32,570 nt of DNA from Verrucomicrobiales bacterium (GTDB lineage Bacteria > Verrucomicrobiota > Verrucomicrobiia > Limisphaerales > Palsa-1400). The stretch covers positions 1-32,570 of the forward strand of contig PLGF01000160.1 of assembly GCA_003138485.1 (NCBI GenBank), written 5' to 3'. Below, piece by piece: positions 24,204 through 32,419 of the stretch. Under the pieces are notes generated by a model. The model saw only the letters and a program-made list of their open reading frames with translations, searched no databases and was not told where the DNA came from. Position 1 is the first letter of the stretch; each line of letters opens with the position of its first letter. A program made the translations under genes and the position numbers.

Positions 24204-24374
24204 TTACAAATAGTTGCGGCGGAACTCAACCAGATGCACCGCCACGGCCAGTTGAACCATCCCCCTGGCCTTGCGTTTGCCGTAAGTTTGATAGACACCC
24301 GCCACGAAATCACCGAAGGTGAGCGGCTTTCTGCCGGGACGGGCCTTCACTCGCGAATTTTTATCAGCTTTCAT
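24204..24374 (-). CDS. Small conserved-type hypothetical protein
   Basis: The 56-residue product reads MKADKNSRVKARPGRKPLTF then GDFVAGVYQTYGKRKARGMV and QLAVAVHLVEFRRNYL. I recall many Verrucomicrobiota genomes having 50-70-residue proteins with LTFGD[FL]...YG-x-x-KA-x-G-[IM]-x-x-LAV-x-x-H-[LV]-V-x-F, of unknown function. ATG at 24374 gives this conserved length; longer versions on the same strand run into unrelated repeats. It sits between the hydrolase gene and the tRNA-Arg gene. The function is unknown. Confidence 0.55.
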   Translation of the reverse strand: MKADKNSRVKARPGRKPLTFGDFVAGVYQTYGKRKARGMVQLAVAVHLVEFRRNYL

Positions 24375-24472
24375 GACATGATTGTGTTGACACCTTGCAA
24401 GCAGGTTTCTTGCCATTCCCAGGTATGAGGCTCGGGAAGTCAGGGACTCCCAATTTTGGGGAAAGGCGTTGC

Positions 24473-24496
24473 GGGGTTGGAAATGGGGTTGGAAAT
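24473..24496. repeat. Two 12-bp tandem units upstream of the tRNA
   Basis: ggggttggaaat is repeated exactly twice (24473-24484, 24485-24496) and followed by a partial third unit (gggttg). It lies directly before the candidate promoter of tRNA-Arg. Confidence 0.75.
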
Positions 24497-24499
24497 GGG

Positions 24500-24529
24500 T
24501 TGCCGGTTCTGCCTGGAGTGTGGCAGTAT
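24500..24529 (+). promoter_or_regulatory. Weak candidate promoter for tRNA-Arg
   Basis: TTGCCG (24500-24505) and CAGTAT (24524-24529) are 18 bp apart and about 58 bp before the mature tRNA 5' end. The -10 box is poor, so this is only a plausible site. Confidence 0.3.
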
Positions 24530-24587
24530 CGGCGGCGAAATATCGGTCCCTGCCGGCGTCCGCTTTGCGGCGCTGGGCTTCCAGGGC

Positions 24588-24663
24588 GCCCCTGTACCTC
24601 AAATGGATAGAGGAGCGGTTTCCTAAACCGTCCATCCCGGTTCAATTCCGGGCGGGGGTACCA
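24588..24663 (+). tRNA. tRNA-Arg, anticodon CCU
   Basis: A 76-nt cloverleaf. Acceptor stem 24588-24594/24653-24659 (with G1-U72 and U6-G67 wobble pairs), D stem cctc/gagg (24597-24600/24610-24613), anticodon stem gcggt/accgt (24615-24619/24627-24631) with loop ttcctaa holding CCT at 24622-24624, four-base variable loop, T stem cccgg/ccggg (24636-24640/24648-24652) with loop ttcaatt, and encoded CCA at 24661-24663. It decodes AGG arginine codons. Confidence 0.93.
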
Positions 24664-25020
24664 ATTCCGTTCCCGATGCGCGGACCGGCGCAAGCCCTTC
24701 CGGCTCAGACTCCGGTTGGAGGGGCCCAGTCCGTTGGTCCGCGATAAGAGGCAAAAGGGCGATTTAACGGAGGCAACAAAACGCCACTTTTAGCAGGCAA
24801 GATATGGCCAGTTTTTGCCAAGGAGCGGGTAGTCGCCCAGGGGGCCTGACAGTAAATTGAACATGGAAGTATGAGAATCAATTCATCGGGTCGGGCTGGG
24901 CAAGCGCCGGGGCGTTTGGATAGAAGTGATGCGGCTGGCATCGGTCAAACACCTGAGGCGGAAGCCTCGTCCCGCCCCCTGAAGTGCCAGAAGCAGGATT
25001 GAGCCAGAAACGGAGTCGAT
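24664..25020. other. Non-coding gap between tRNA and radical SAM gene
   Basis: 357 bp with no gene I can support. The only structure seen is a distant 8-bp inverted repeat (cgcggacc at 24679-24686, ggtccgcg at 24736-24743), which could be part of tRNA 3' processing or termination. No integrase or clear attachment-site duplication is visible. Confidence 0.4.
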
Positions 25021-25920
25021 ATGACCGCCGCCACATCATTTTTTGAGCGCGTCGAGAATTTGCACGGCGCGCCGCCCGCCATCGCCACAGCATTCGGCTG
25101 CCGGCGCAATTTTCACGACAACCGCTTCGTTTACACGGTGGTGTCGGCGCGGGCGCGCGGCCTGGCCATAGGGATCAACATGAACCCGGACCGGTTCTGT
25201 AATTTTGACTGCGTCTATTGCGAGGTCAACCGGGAGACGCCGGCGACGGAGCAGGACCTGGACGTGACGGTGATGGCGGAGGAGCTGGACAAGACCCTTT
25301 TTTTGGTGCGGACCGGCAAGATAAGGGAACACGCGGGTTACCACGACTTGAGCGATGACCTGCTGCAATTGCGCCACGTGGCGTTGAGCGGGGACGGGGA
25401 GCCGACGCTGTGCCCGAACTTCGCGGAGGCGATCCAGGTGGTGGTGCATGTGCGGGCGCGCAATCCGCACGCGTTTTTCAAACTGGCGCTGATCACCAAC
25501 GGGACGGGACTGGATTTGCGGCCGGTGCAGGAGAGCCTGCAATACTTCACGCCGGATGACGAAATCTGGGTGAAGCTGGACGCCGGCACGCAAGACTACA
25601 TGAACCGCGTCAACCGCGGGGAAGTGCCTCTGGAGAAGGTCATCTCGAACATCCTGCTGGTGGCGCGGCAGAGGCCGATCGTGATCCAGAGTTTGTTCCC
25701 GATGCTTTTCGGCGAGGAACCGCCGCTGCAGGAGATCGACGAGTACATTCTGCGTTTGAACGATCTCAAGCACAGCGGGGCGCGCATCTCCCTGGTGCAG
25801 ATTTATTCGGCGACGCGGCCGATCGCGCATCCCGATTGCGGGCACATGCCGCTCAAGAAGCTTTCGCGCATCTGCCAGCGGATCAAGGCGGAGACGGGCT
25901 TGAAGGCGGAAGTATTCTGA
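25021..25920 (+). CDS. Radical SAM enzyme of unknown substrate
   Basis: A 299-residue protein with the iron-sulphur motif CNFDCVYC (Cys60, Cys64, Cys67; CxxxCxxC) that binds the [4Fe-4S] cluster used to cleave S-adenosylmethionine. VALSGDGEPTLCPNF is the GGE-like SAM motif, and LITNGTGLD plus EIWVKLDAGTQDYMNRVNR fit the radical SAM barrel as in wyosine-type or molybdenum-cofactor-like enzymes. There is no C-terminal SPASM-like cysteine cluster. The substrate is not identifiable by eye. It stands alone; the neighbouring gene starts 120 bp later and is a regulator. Confidence 0.88.
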   Translation: MTAATSFFERVENLHGAPPAIATAFGCRRNFHDNRFVYTVVSARARGLAIGINMNPDRFCNFDCVYCEVNRETPATEQDLDVTVMAEELDKTLFLVRTGKIREHAGYHDLSDDLLQLRHVALSGDGEPTLCPNFAEAIQVVVHVRARNPHAFFKLALITNGTGLDLRPVQESLQYFTPDDEIWVKLDAGTQDYMNRVNRGEVPLEKVISNILLVARQRPIVIQSLFPMLFGEEPPLQEIDEYILRLNDLKHSGARISLVQIYSATRPIAHPDCGHMPLKKLSRICQRIKAETGLKAEVF

Positions 25921-26040
25921 TCGGGCGGCGGGCCGGCTGGGTCTAAGGAAAAACCCTAGGCGCTCTAGTTAATTACCCCAAGACATGTCTGGCGAGACGC
26001 CTAATTGTCGGCAAAGAGGGGATAGTGCTAAATTGCTCAC

Positions 26041-26967
26041 ATGATAACAAATTATGTGCAGCCGGCGGTGGAGAAGCAGATGACCCGCCATGACAACAAG
26101 GATTTGATCGAGAGCCTCATCAACTCGAAGATTTTTCAGGATTACGAGAAAGCTTTCAGTGAAACCACCGGATTGCCCGTCTCATTGCGGCCGGTGGAAT
26201 CGTGGCAGTTGCCGCACCACGGCAAAAACCACGAGAACCCCCTGTGCGCCATGCTGGCGGAGAAGAGCAAGTCGTGCGCGACCTGCCTGCAAATGCAGCA
26301 GCAGCTCTCGGAAAGCGCCCGGTTTGAACCGGCGACGGTGACCTGCCAGCTGGGGCTGGTGGATACGGCGGTGCCGGTGCGTTTGGGGGAGCGGCTGATC
26401 GGATTCCTGCAAACCGGCCAGGTGATGAGAAAAAAGGCCACGCCATCCCAGATTGAGCGGACGGCGAGGTTGATCGCGGAATGGGGCCTGCAAATGACCC
26501 GGGAACGGCTCCAAAGCGTCTATTTTGGCACCAAGGTGCTCTCGGCCAGACAGTACGATTCGATGGTCAAACTCCTGAGCATCTTCGCCGAGCATATCTC
26601 CGTCGTCAGCAACCAGATTGTCGTTCACCGCGAAAACGCCGAATCGCCCGTGATCAAGCGGGCCAAGGAATTCATCGTGGAGAACCAGGCCGAAGACCTC
26701 TCGCTGGGCCAGGTGGCCAAGGCGGTCAACACCAGCACGTTCCATTTCTGCAAGATGTTCAAGAAGGCGACCGGCGTGAACTTCACCGAGTACGTTTCAC
26801 GGGTCCGCGTCGAGAAGGCCCGCAATCTCCTGCTCAATCCCAATCTGCGCATCAGCGAGATCGCTTACGAAGTCGGCTTCCAATCTCTGACGCACTTTAA
26901 TCGCGTTTTCAAAAAGATCACTGGCCAGTCGCCCACCGATTACCGGGCTCAATTGGCGCCGGCTTGA
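26041..26967 (+). CDS. PocR-like sensory domain plus AraC-type regulator
   Basis: A 308-residue regulator. Residues about 20-200 match a PocR-type ligand-binding domain (a PAS-related fold): IFQDYEKAFSETTGLPVSLR, CAMLAEKSKSCATCLQMQQQ and TCQLGLVDTAVPVRLGERLI, with Cys69, Cys79, Cys82 and Cys102 as possible metal or redox ligands. The C-terminal 100 residues hold two AraC helix-turn-helix units (DLSLGQVAKAVNTSTFHFCK; LRISEIAYEVGFQSLTHFNR). The ligand is unknown. ATG at 26041 is used; ATG at 26080 has a better GGAG and may be the real start. It heads the signalling cluster, but the next gene is 70 bp away, so separate transcription is possible. Confidence 0.88.
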   Translation: MITNYVQPAVEKQMTRHDNKDLIESLINSKIFQDYEKAFSETTGLPVSLRPVESWQLPHHGKNHENPLCAMLAEKSKSCATCLQMQQQLSESARFEPATVTCQLGLVDTAVPVRLGERLIGFLQTGQVMRKKATPSQIERTARLIAEWGLQMTRERLQSVYFGTKVLSARQYDSMVKLLSIFAEHISVVSNQIVVHRENAESPVIKRAKEFIVENQAEDLSLGQVAKAVNTSTFHFCKMFKKATGVNFTEYVSRVRVEKARNLLLNPNLRISEIAYEVGFQSLTHFNRVFKKITGQSPTDYRAQLAPA

Positions 26968-27037
26968 TGGCCGATCTCGGGGCAAGCCTGTTATTTAGCC
27001 GTGTCTGGCGCGCAGATTCCAACCAAACCACGCCGTA

Positions 27038-28258
27038 ATGGATGATTACTCCCACCTGACCAGGAGCGAACTGGCGCAAAGGCTCAGGGCCTTGGAGGCG
27101 GGCGCCGCCGGCCAAATGGAGCCGATCAAGGAGCTGCGCGACCTCAAATCGGCCCTCGACGCCCACTCCATCGTGGCGATCACCGACGCGCGGGGGCGGA
27201 TCACCTACATCAACGACAAGTTCTGCGAGATTTCCAAATACTCGCGCCAGGAGTTGCTGGGCCAGGACCATCGCATCATCAATTCCAGGCATCATCCCAA
27301 GGATTTCTTCCGGGACCTGTGGACGACCATCGGGAAAGGCAACGTGTGGAAAGGCGAAATCCGCAACCGCGCCAAGGACGGCAGTTATTACTGGGTGGAC
27401 ACGACGATCTTCCCGTTTCTGGACGCGGAGGGGAAACCGGTGCAATACATCGCGATTCGGACCGACATAACGGAGCGGAAACGGGCGGAAGCGCGGCTGG
27501 CTGAACTGGCGCAAAGCCTGGCGGAGAAGAACAAGGAATTGGAAACGATCGTCTATGTCGCGTCGCATGATCTGCGTTCGCCCCTGGTGAACATCCAGGG
27601 ATTCACCAAGGAATTGGGGCGGGACTGCGAGCGGATTCGGGAGTTGATCGAGGGCGGCGAGCCGTTGCAATTCAAGGAAGACGAGATGAGAATGATTCTG
27701 AGCCGCGACGTGCCGGAATCGATGTCCTTCATCCAGGCGGGCGTGGCGAAGATCGACACGTTGCTGGCGGGCTTCCTGCGCTTCTCCAGGCTGGGCCGGG
27801 CGGCGCTGACCATCAAGAGGCTGGACATGAACGCGATGCTGGCGAACATCGGTCAAACCGTGGAATTCCAGCTCAAGCAAGCAGGCGCCACTCTGCAAAT
27901 CGGCCCCCTGGCGGGCTGCCGGGGTGATGCCACCCAAATTAACCAGGTCTTCTCCAACCTCATCGACAACGCCATCAAGTACCGCAGTCCAAGCCGGCCC
28001 GGCCTGATTCAAGTGTCCGGCATGGCCGATAATGGCCGTTGCACGTACGCCGTCACGGACAACGGAATCGGCATCGCGCCCGAGCATCAGGCCAAGGTGT
28101 TCGAGATTTTCCACAGACTCAATCCGTCCGGGTCTGAAGGCGAAGGACTGGGGCTGACCATCGCCCAGAAGATACTCGAACGGCAGGAGGGGAAAATCTG
28201 GCTAGAGTCAAAAATTGGCGTCGGCAGCACGTTTTTTGTTTCATTGCCGGGCGCTTGA
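27038..28258 (+). CDS. Soluble PAS histidine kinase
   Basis: A 406-residue kinase without membrane segments. One PAS domain (about 38-150: [40 protein letters not shown]) is joined to a coiled coil, the HisKA box [12 protein letters not shown] with phospho-acceptor His177, and a HATPase domain with [11 protein letters not shown] (N box), [11 protein letters not shown] (G1) and [10 protein letters not shown] (G2). It would sense a cytoplasmic cue through PAS. A response-regulator gene follows after 10 bp and is the likely partner; the bacteriophytochrome-like HDLRSPL box and Rcp-type partner fit each other. Confidence 0.93.
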   Translation: MDDYSHLTRSELAQRLRALEAGAAGQMEPIKELRDLKSALDAHSIVAITDARGRITYINDKFCEISKYSRQELLGQDHRIINSRHHPKDFFRDLWTTIGKGNVWKGEIRNRAKDGSYYWVDTTIFPFLDAEGKPVQYIAIRTDITERKRAEARLAELAQSLAEKNKELETIVYVASHDLRSPLVNIQGFTKELGRDCERIRELIEGGEPLQFKEDEMRMILSRDVPESMSFIQAGVAKIDTLLAGFLRFSRLGRAALTIKRLDMNAMLANIGQTVEFQLKQAGATLQIGPLAGCRGDATQINQVFSNLIDNAIKYRSPSRPGLIQVSGMADNGRCTYAVTDNGIGIAPEHQAKVFEIFHRLNPSGSEGEGLGLTIAQKILERQEGKIWLESKIGVGSTFFVSLPGA

Positions 28259-28268
28259 GGGGTAAATA

Positions 28269-28712
28269 ATGAACATGACCAAAGAAGTCGTTGTTTTAAT
28301 CGCTGATGATGATCTCGGTCACGTCCGCTTGATCGAGAAAAACCTCAGTCGGGCCGGGTTGCACAACCCCATTGAAAGGTTCGAGAACGGGCAGGACATC
28401 CTGGACTTCCTTTTTGGCCGCGGAGAGCGCCGCCGGGCCAATGAAGCCTCCTACTTGCTCCTCCTGGACATCCGCATGCCAAAAGTCGATGGCGTTGAGG
28501 TCCTCCGCCAGATCAAGGCAGACCCGGAGTTGCGAAAGATCCCCGTCATCATGCTCACCACCACGGACGACCCCCGCGAAGTCGAACATTGTCACGCCCT
28601 GGGGTGCAGCACCTACGTCGTCAAGCCGGTCGATTACGACAAATTTGCCGAGGCGATCAAGCAGTTCGGCCTCTTCATCGCGCTGGTGCAAGTGCCCGAA
28701 GTCCGCACCTGA
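28269..28712 (+). CDS. Single-domain Rcp-like response regulator
   Basis: A 147-residue CheY-like protein of the Rcp1 type (long alpha4-beta5 region, no output domain). The acidic pocket is ADDD near 12-15, phospho-acceptor Asp67 is in LLLLDIRMP, and Lys119 is in YVVKPVDY. It probably receives phosphate from the PAS kinase upstream and passes the signal on by protein contact. The start has GAGGGG seven bases upstream. It is followed after 7 bp by the REC-PAS kinase. Confidence 0.93.
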   Translation: MNMTKEVVVLIADDDLGHVRLIEKNLSRAGLHNPIERFENGQDILDFLFGRGERRRANEASYLLLLDIRMPKVDGVEVLRQIKADPELRKIPVIMLTTTDDPREVEHCHALGCSTYVVKPVDYDKFAEAIKQFGLFIALVQVPEVRT

Positions 28713-28719
28713 CCCAAGC

Positions 28720-30138
28720 ATGAGCGAAGGCAAACCAGCCGCGACCCTCCTGGTGGTCGATGATGATCGCGGCCTGCTCCGTCTGACGGCAAAAGCCCTG
28801 GAACGGGCCGGCTTTTCCGTCGCAACCGCCGCCTCCGGCGCCGAAGCGATTGCCTGGTTGAAGGAAAACCAGCCGGCTTTGCTTCTGCTGGATTTGAAAC
28901 TTCAGGATTTCGACGCCCGCCAGATCATCAGCCAACTCTCCGATCTCAAACGCCTCCCCTCCTTTCTCATCATTACCGGACAAGGCGATGAACGGGTCGC
29001 CGTCGAGATGATGAAAAGCGGCGCGCGCGATTACCTCGTCAAAGGCGCCGAGTTCCTGGAAGTCCTCCCCTCCGTCACCGCGCGGGTGCTGGCTCAAATC
29101 GAGCAGGAGGGAAAACTGGCGGCGGCCGAAGCGGCGTTGCGCTTGAGCGAGGAGCGGTTTCGCGTGGCGCTGAAATTCTCGCCCATCATGGTCTTCAACC
29201 AGGACACCGAGCTGCGCTATACCTGGGTTCACAACGAAGCCGTCGTGCAGACGGGCAAGGTCATGCTGGCCCGGACCGACGCGGAGCTGTTTTCCGCAGA
29301 AGAGGCGGACCGGCTCACGCAAATCAAGGCCCGGGTTTTGATGACGGGCGCCGGATTGCGGCAGGAAGTCTGCCTGGCCGCCAACGGTCAGAAGCACTAC
29401 TACGATCTGACCGTTGAGCCGGTCCGCGATGACGCCGGGCGCATGACCGGCATCACGGGGGCGGCGATGGAAGTGACCGGGCGCAAGCGGTTGGAAGAGG
29501 AGATACTGCAAATCAGCGAGATGGAACAGCGGCGGATCGGACAGGATTTGCACGATGGCATCTGCCAGCACCTGGCGGCCATCGAGTTGAAAAGCCAGTC
29601 CCTGGCGGACAGCCTCGGAAAAAAAGCCAGAACCCACGCCGCGCAAGCCGAGGAAATCGCCCGGCACGTTCGCGATGTCATAGGCCAGACCCGCTCCCTG
29701 GCCCGCGGCCTTTCCCCCTTTATTCTGGAAACCGAGGGACTGGTGTCGGCGCTGCGGGAATTGGCGGCCGGCACCGAGCGCCTCTTCGGCGCCAAATGCC
29801 AGTTCCAGACCGACGGGCTGGTTTCCATTGCCGACCCGGCCGCGGCCACCCATCTCTATCGCATCGCCCAGGAAGCCGTCACCAACGCCATCAAGCATGG
29901 CAAAGCCGGCCGCATCGAAATCTTTCTGACCAACACCAACGGCAGACTTCTTCTGTCGATAACCGACGACGGCCTGGGCTTTCGGAGCCAGCCCCAGTCC
30001 GCGACGGGCATGGGCCTGCGGATCATGCAATACCGGGCGGGCATGATCGGCGCGGCCTTGCTCGTTCAAGCGCAGGCTGGCGGCGGGGCCAGAATCGTCT
30101 GCTTCCTCCAGAACTCCCCCAGCCCGGCCGCCAAATGA
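28720..30138 (+). CDS. REC-PAS-HisKA_3 sensor kinase
   Basis: A 472-residue kinase. An N-terminal receiver domain (about 8-122; Asp58 in LLLLDLKLQDFD, Lys108 in YLVKGAE) is followed by a PAS domain (about 142-258) and a NarX/DegS-type HisKA_3 kinase: EQRRIGQDLHDGICQHLAAI with phospho-acceptor His278, HATPase N box QEAVTNAIKHGKAGRIEIF and DDGLGF. It has no membrane segments. Having its own receiver, it can be controlled by another kinase, so this is a phosphorelay branch. ATG at 28720 is chosen; the frame extends further upstream but that part overlaps the previous gene. Its stop overlaps the start of the NarL-type regulator by ATGA. Confidence 0.92.
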   Translation: MSEGKPAATLLVVDDDRGLLRLTAKALERAGFSVATAASGAEAIAWLKENQPALLLLDLKLQDFDARQIISQLSDLKRLPSFLIITGQGDERVAVEMMKSGARDYLVKGAEFLEVLPSVTARVLAQIEQEGKLAAAEAALRLSEERFRVALKFSPIMVFNQDTELRYTWVHNEAVVQTGKVMLARTDAELFSAEEADRLTQIKARVLMTGAGLRQEVCLAANGQKHYYDLTVEPVRDDAGRMTGITGAAMEVTGRKRLEEEILQISEMEQRRIGQDLHDGICQHLAAIELKSQSLADSLGKKARTHAAQAEEIARHVRDVIGQTRSLARGLSPFILETEGLVSALRELAAGTERLFGAKCQFQTDGLVSIADPAAATHLYRIAQEAVTNAIKHGKAGRIEIFLTNTNGRLLLSITDDGLGFRSQPQSATGMGLRIMQYRAGMIGAALLVQAQAGGGARIVCFLQNSPSPAAK

Positions 30139-30821
30139 ACGCCAGGCAAAAAACACGCCCGCCGCGGACAAAAATCCTCATCGTCGATGACCACCCGATG
30201 CTGCGCGAGGGCCTGGCCCAACTCATTGGCAACCAGACGGACATGGCCGTTTGCGGCGAGGCCGGAGACGCCGCGGAAGCGTTGGAAAAAATCCGCCTGC
30301 TCAATCCAAACCTCGTTCTGGCGGACATTACACTGCCCGGACGCAACGGCCTGGAACTGATCAAAGACATTCAGGCGCTGGAAACCGGCGCCGCCGTGCT
30401 GGTCATTTCCATGCACGACGAAGCCCTCTACGCCGAACGCGTCCTGCGCGCCGGCGGACGCGGCTACGTCATGAAACAGGAAGGCGGCAAAAAGATCATG
30501 GAGGCCATCCGCCAGGTTGCCGCGGGGAAGATCTTTGTCAGCGAAAAAATGTCCGCCAAGATTATCGAGGTCTTTTCGGGCCATCGGCCGGAGAGCGCCG
30601 GTTCATCGGTCGAAAAGCTGACAGATCGGGAATTTGAAGTCTTTCAATTGATAGGCCAGGGGCTGGGCACAAAAGAACTGGCGGCCCGCCTGCACGTCAG
30701 CCCCAAGACCGTGGAAGTCCATCGCGCCAACATCAAAGTCAAACTCCAACTCAAGACCATGGCCGAACTCATCCGCTACGCCGTCCGCTGGGTCGAGTCC
30801 GAACACGGCGCGAATCATTAG
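30135..30821 (+). CDS. NarL/LuxR-family response regulator
   Basis: A 228-residue regulator. Receiver: ILIVDDHPMLREGL, phospho-acceptor Asp64 in LVLADITLPGRNG, Lys114 in GYVMKQEG. The C-terminal LuxR-type helix-turn-helix (about 160-215) reads LTDREFEVFQLIGQGLGTKE, AARLHVSPKTVEVHRANIK. HisKA_3 kinases usually pair with this class, and the ATGA overlap with the previous gene makes it the obvious partner. It would bind DNA as a dimer when phosphorylated. Confidence 0.95.
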   Translation: MNARQKTRPPRTKILIVDDHPMLREGLAQLIGNQTDMAVCGEAGDAAEALEKIRLLNPNLVLADITLPGRNGLELIKDIQALETGAAVLVISMHDEALYAERVLRAGGRGYVMKQEGGKKIMEAIRQVAAGKIFVSEKMSAKIIEVFSGHRPESAGSSVEKLTDREFEVFQLIGQGLGTKELAARLHVSPKTVEVHRANIKVKLQLKTMAELIRYAVRWVESEHGANH

Positions 30822-31280
30822 CAACTTTTCCAGGAGCGCGGTCGCCTCGACCGGGAATACCGCGGCAGCCGACAGCGCAAGCTCGCACTGTCTGTTGTAA
30901 AAGGCTTCCTCATCCGCCCAGTCAATAAGGGATTGCGGTTTGACTGCGCCGGGAACATGTTTCAATATCAAAGTCGCAATGCGACGCCCCCGAGAAGGCT
31001 TCACATTGCAGCGAATCCAATCCAGAAGAAACGGCAAGGCGTTGGTACCAATGGCGGTCAAGGCTTCGACATCCCCGGGGATGTGCCGGTCTGGGTACTG
31101 GCGAAGCGTCCAGTCGATCACCCAAAAACTCAAGCAGTGGCCGCCGTGGAAGGGTTCCCTGCCAGTGTGATAAACAGGTTTGCGGTTCTTGTGACTCGGC
31201 GCCACAAAAACCGCGAATGCCAGAACGGCTGCCAATTGCAGACCCGTCGTGACGATGGAAGTGGTGGCTATCGCTTTCAC
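30603..31280 (-). pseudogene. 3'-truncated HEAT-like repeat protein gene
   Basis: The frame from ATG at 31280 codes for a signal or anchor segment (about residues 10-27), then GTNALPFLLDWIRCNVKPSR and an alpha-helical region ending QCELALSAAAVFPVEATALL EKLL. The phrase AIGTNALPFLL is, from memory, frequent in verrucomicrobial HEAT-repeat proteins. Up to about 30822 the frame is plausible protein; beyond that it runs antisense into the last 219 bp of the NarL-type regulator and gives unrelated sequence, so the gene seems cut off by a rearrangement. It may have lost its function. Confidence 0.5.
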
Positions 31281-31342
31281 GGGCGTTGAGGCGGTCGTTT
31301 AAAGGCAAAGATCCGGCGATAGACTTGACCAGGCGAATCATC

Positions 31343-32419
31343 TCAGCGATTTGGAATTTTCCACACCCGTTTCAACACCTCTTCCTGGGAGGTCGTTCCC
31401 AGTCCGGAAAGCACATCTTGCGCCCACTCCCCAGAAGGCGACAGGAACATTTGGCCGAGATCGATAATTGAGTTTTGGACGCTGAAACGGCTTTGAGTGG
31501 TAAACAGTTCCACGAACTCACCAGTTCCCGCTGAGGATTGCACCATTTCGCCGCTAAGAATCCGATCCCCTGAGGCCGGGTTCACGAACTCGAAGTCCAC
31601 AAAAGGGAATCGTTGGTTATTGACAGTGGCCACCGTTGCGTTTGGATTGCCAGTTACTTGAACCGACGGGTCGGAGACCATCGGGTCCGTTATGGTTGGC
31701 GCGTCGATCTTAGCCTGAAGCCCGTCCGGCATCTGAGCGCCGGTCATCGCAAAATAGGCTGCTCGGGCGGCAGCCTCTACTCCGCTTGTATCCATTGGTG
31801 ATGTCGCCTCCCCCCAGTCCATTCGCGCCACATGTCTCGGGTATGATGACGAACCGGCTTGGCTGGGGTTCAACTGATACGTGGCCATCCCATACGGATC
31901 CCGCACCATCGTCACAGTTGGGTTGGTTCCCCCCTCGACCACAAAGGTAATCGGCCCTCGTGAATTGGTATCCGAATCAAAAACAGCCTCCCCACGAAGT
32001 CCGCTGATGGCGACGCCAACCTCGATTTGCAGGCTGTTTGAGTTCATCAGGTTGGCTCCATGTATATGAAATTCCTTCCTTGAGGCCAAATTGCATGCCG
32101 CCGTCGTCACAGCATTGGTTGCCCAACGACGAAAAGTCTCGTTGGTCGTGAGACGGTCGGCGACGGCCAAACGCAACTCGTAACTAGCGGTCGCGCCTGC
32201 CGAACTCACCGACGGATTATGCGCTAGTTCCCGAAGCCTCAATACACTGGAGGCGTCGGAACTGGGCAGGCGAAAGGTTGGTTGTGCCGTAACAACGATC
32301 TTGTTTTCGATCACAGGAGTTTCAGTATCCGCACCGCGTCGTCCGAAGATCAGGATGCCGACGAGCACAAGAATACCCGCCAGCACCAGCGTGAGAGAAA
32401 TTAATGGCTTCATCTTCAT
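31343..32419 (-). CDS. Membrane-anchored hypothetical protein
   Basis: I do not recognise this family. The 358-residue product has an N-terminal anchor (LISLTLVLAGILVLVGILIF, about 6-25), then a long extracytoplasmic part with low-complexity Ser/Thr/Asn content (SSDASSVLRLRELAHNPSVS; EVGVAISGLRGEAVFDSDTN), the look of a secreted or pilin-associated protein. A C-terminal part ends WKIPNR. ATG at 32419 is preferred over an in-frame upstream start; ATG at 32413 is also possible. No partner genes are near; the gene lies on the minus strand at the right edge. Confidence 0.6.
   Translation of the reverse strand: MKMKPLISLTLVLAGILVLVGILIFGRRGADTETPVIENKIVVTAQPTFRLPSSDASSVLRLRELAHNPSVSSAGATASYELRLAVADRLTTNETFRRWATNAVTTAACNLASRKEFHIHGANLMNSNSLQIEVGVAISGLRGEAVFDSDTNSRGPITFVVEGGTNPTVTMVRDPYGMATYQLNPSQAGSSSYPRHVARMDWGEATSPMDTSGVEAAARAAYFAMTGAQMPDGLQAKIDAPTITDPMVSDPSVQVTGNPNATVATVNNQRFPFVDFEFVNPASGDRILSGEMVQSSAGTGEFVELFTTQSRFSVQNSIIDLGQMFLSPSGEWAQDVLSGLGTTSQEEVLKRVWKIPNR

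Noticed and set aside
24364-24693. Minus-strand open frame across the tRNA
   Set aside because: It reads the antisense of tRNA-Arg, a classical source of false proteins.
24664-25020. Integrative element at the tRNA
   Set aside because: No integrase, no visible duplicate of the tRNA 3' end, and the flanking genes look chromosomal.
26918-28114. Long minus-strand open frame opposite the PAS kinase
   Set aside because: Shadow of a gene with clear H, N and G boxes.
28675-30171. Long minus-strand open frame of 498 codons
   Set aside because: Antisense to the REC-PAS kinase, whose catalytic motifs are intact.
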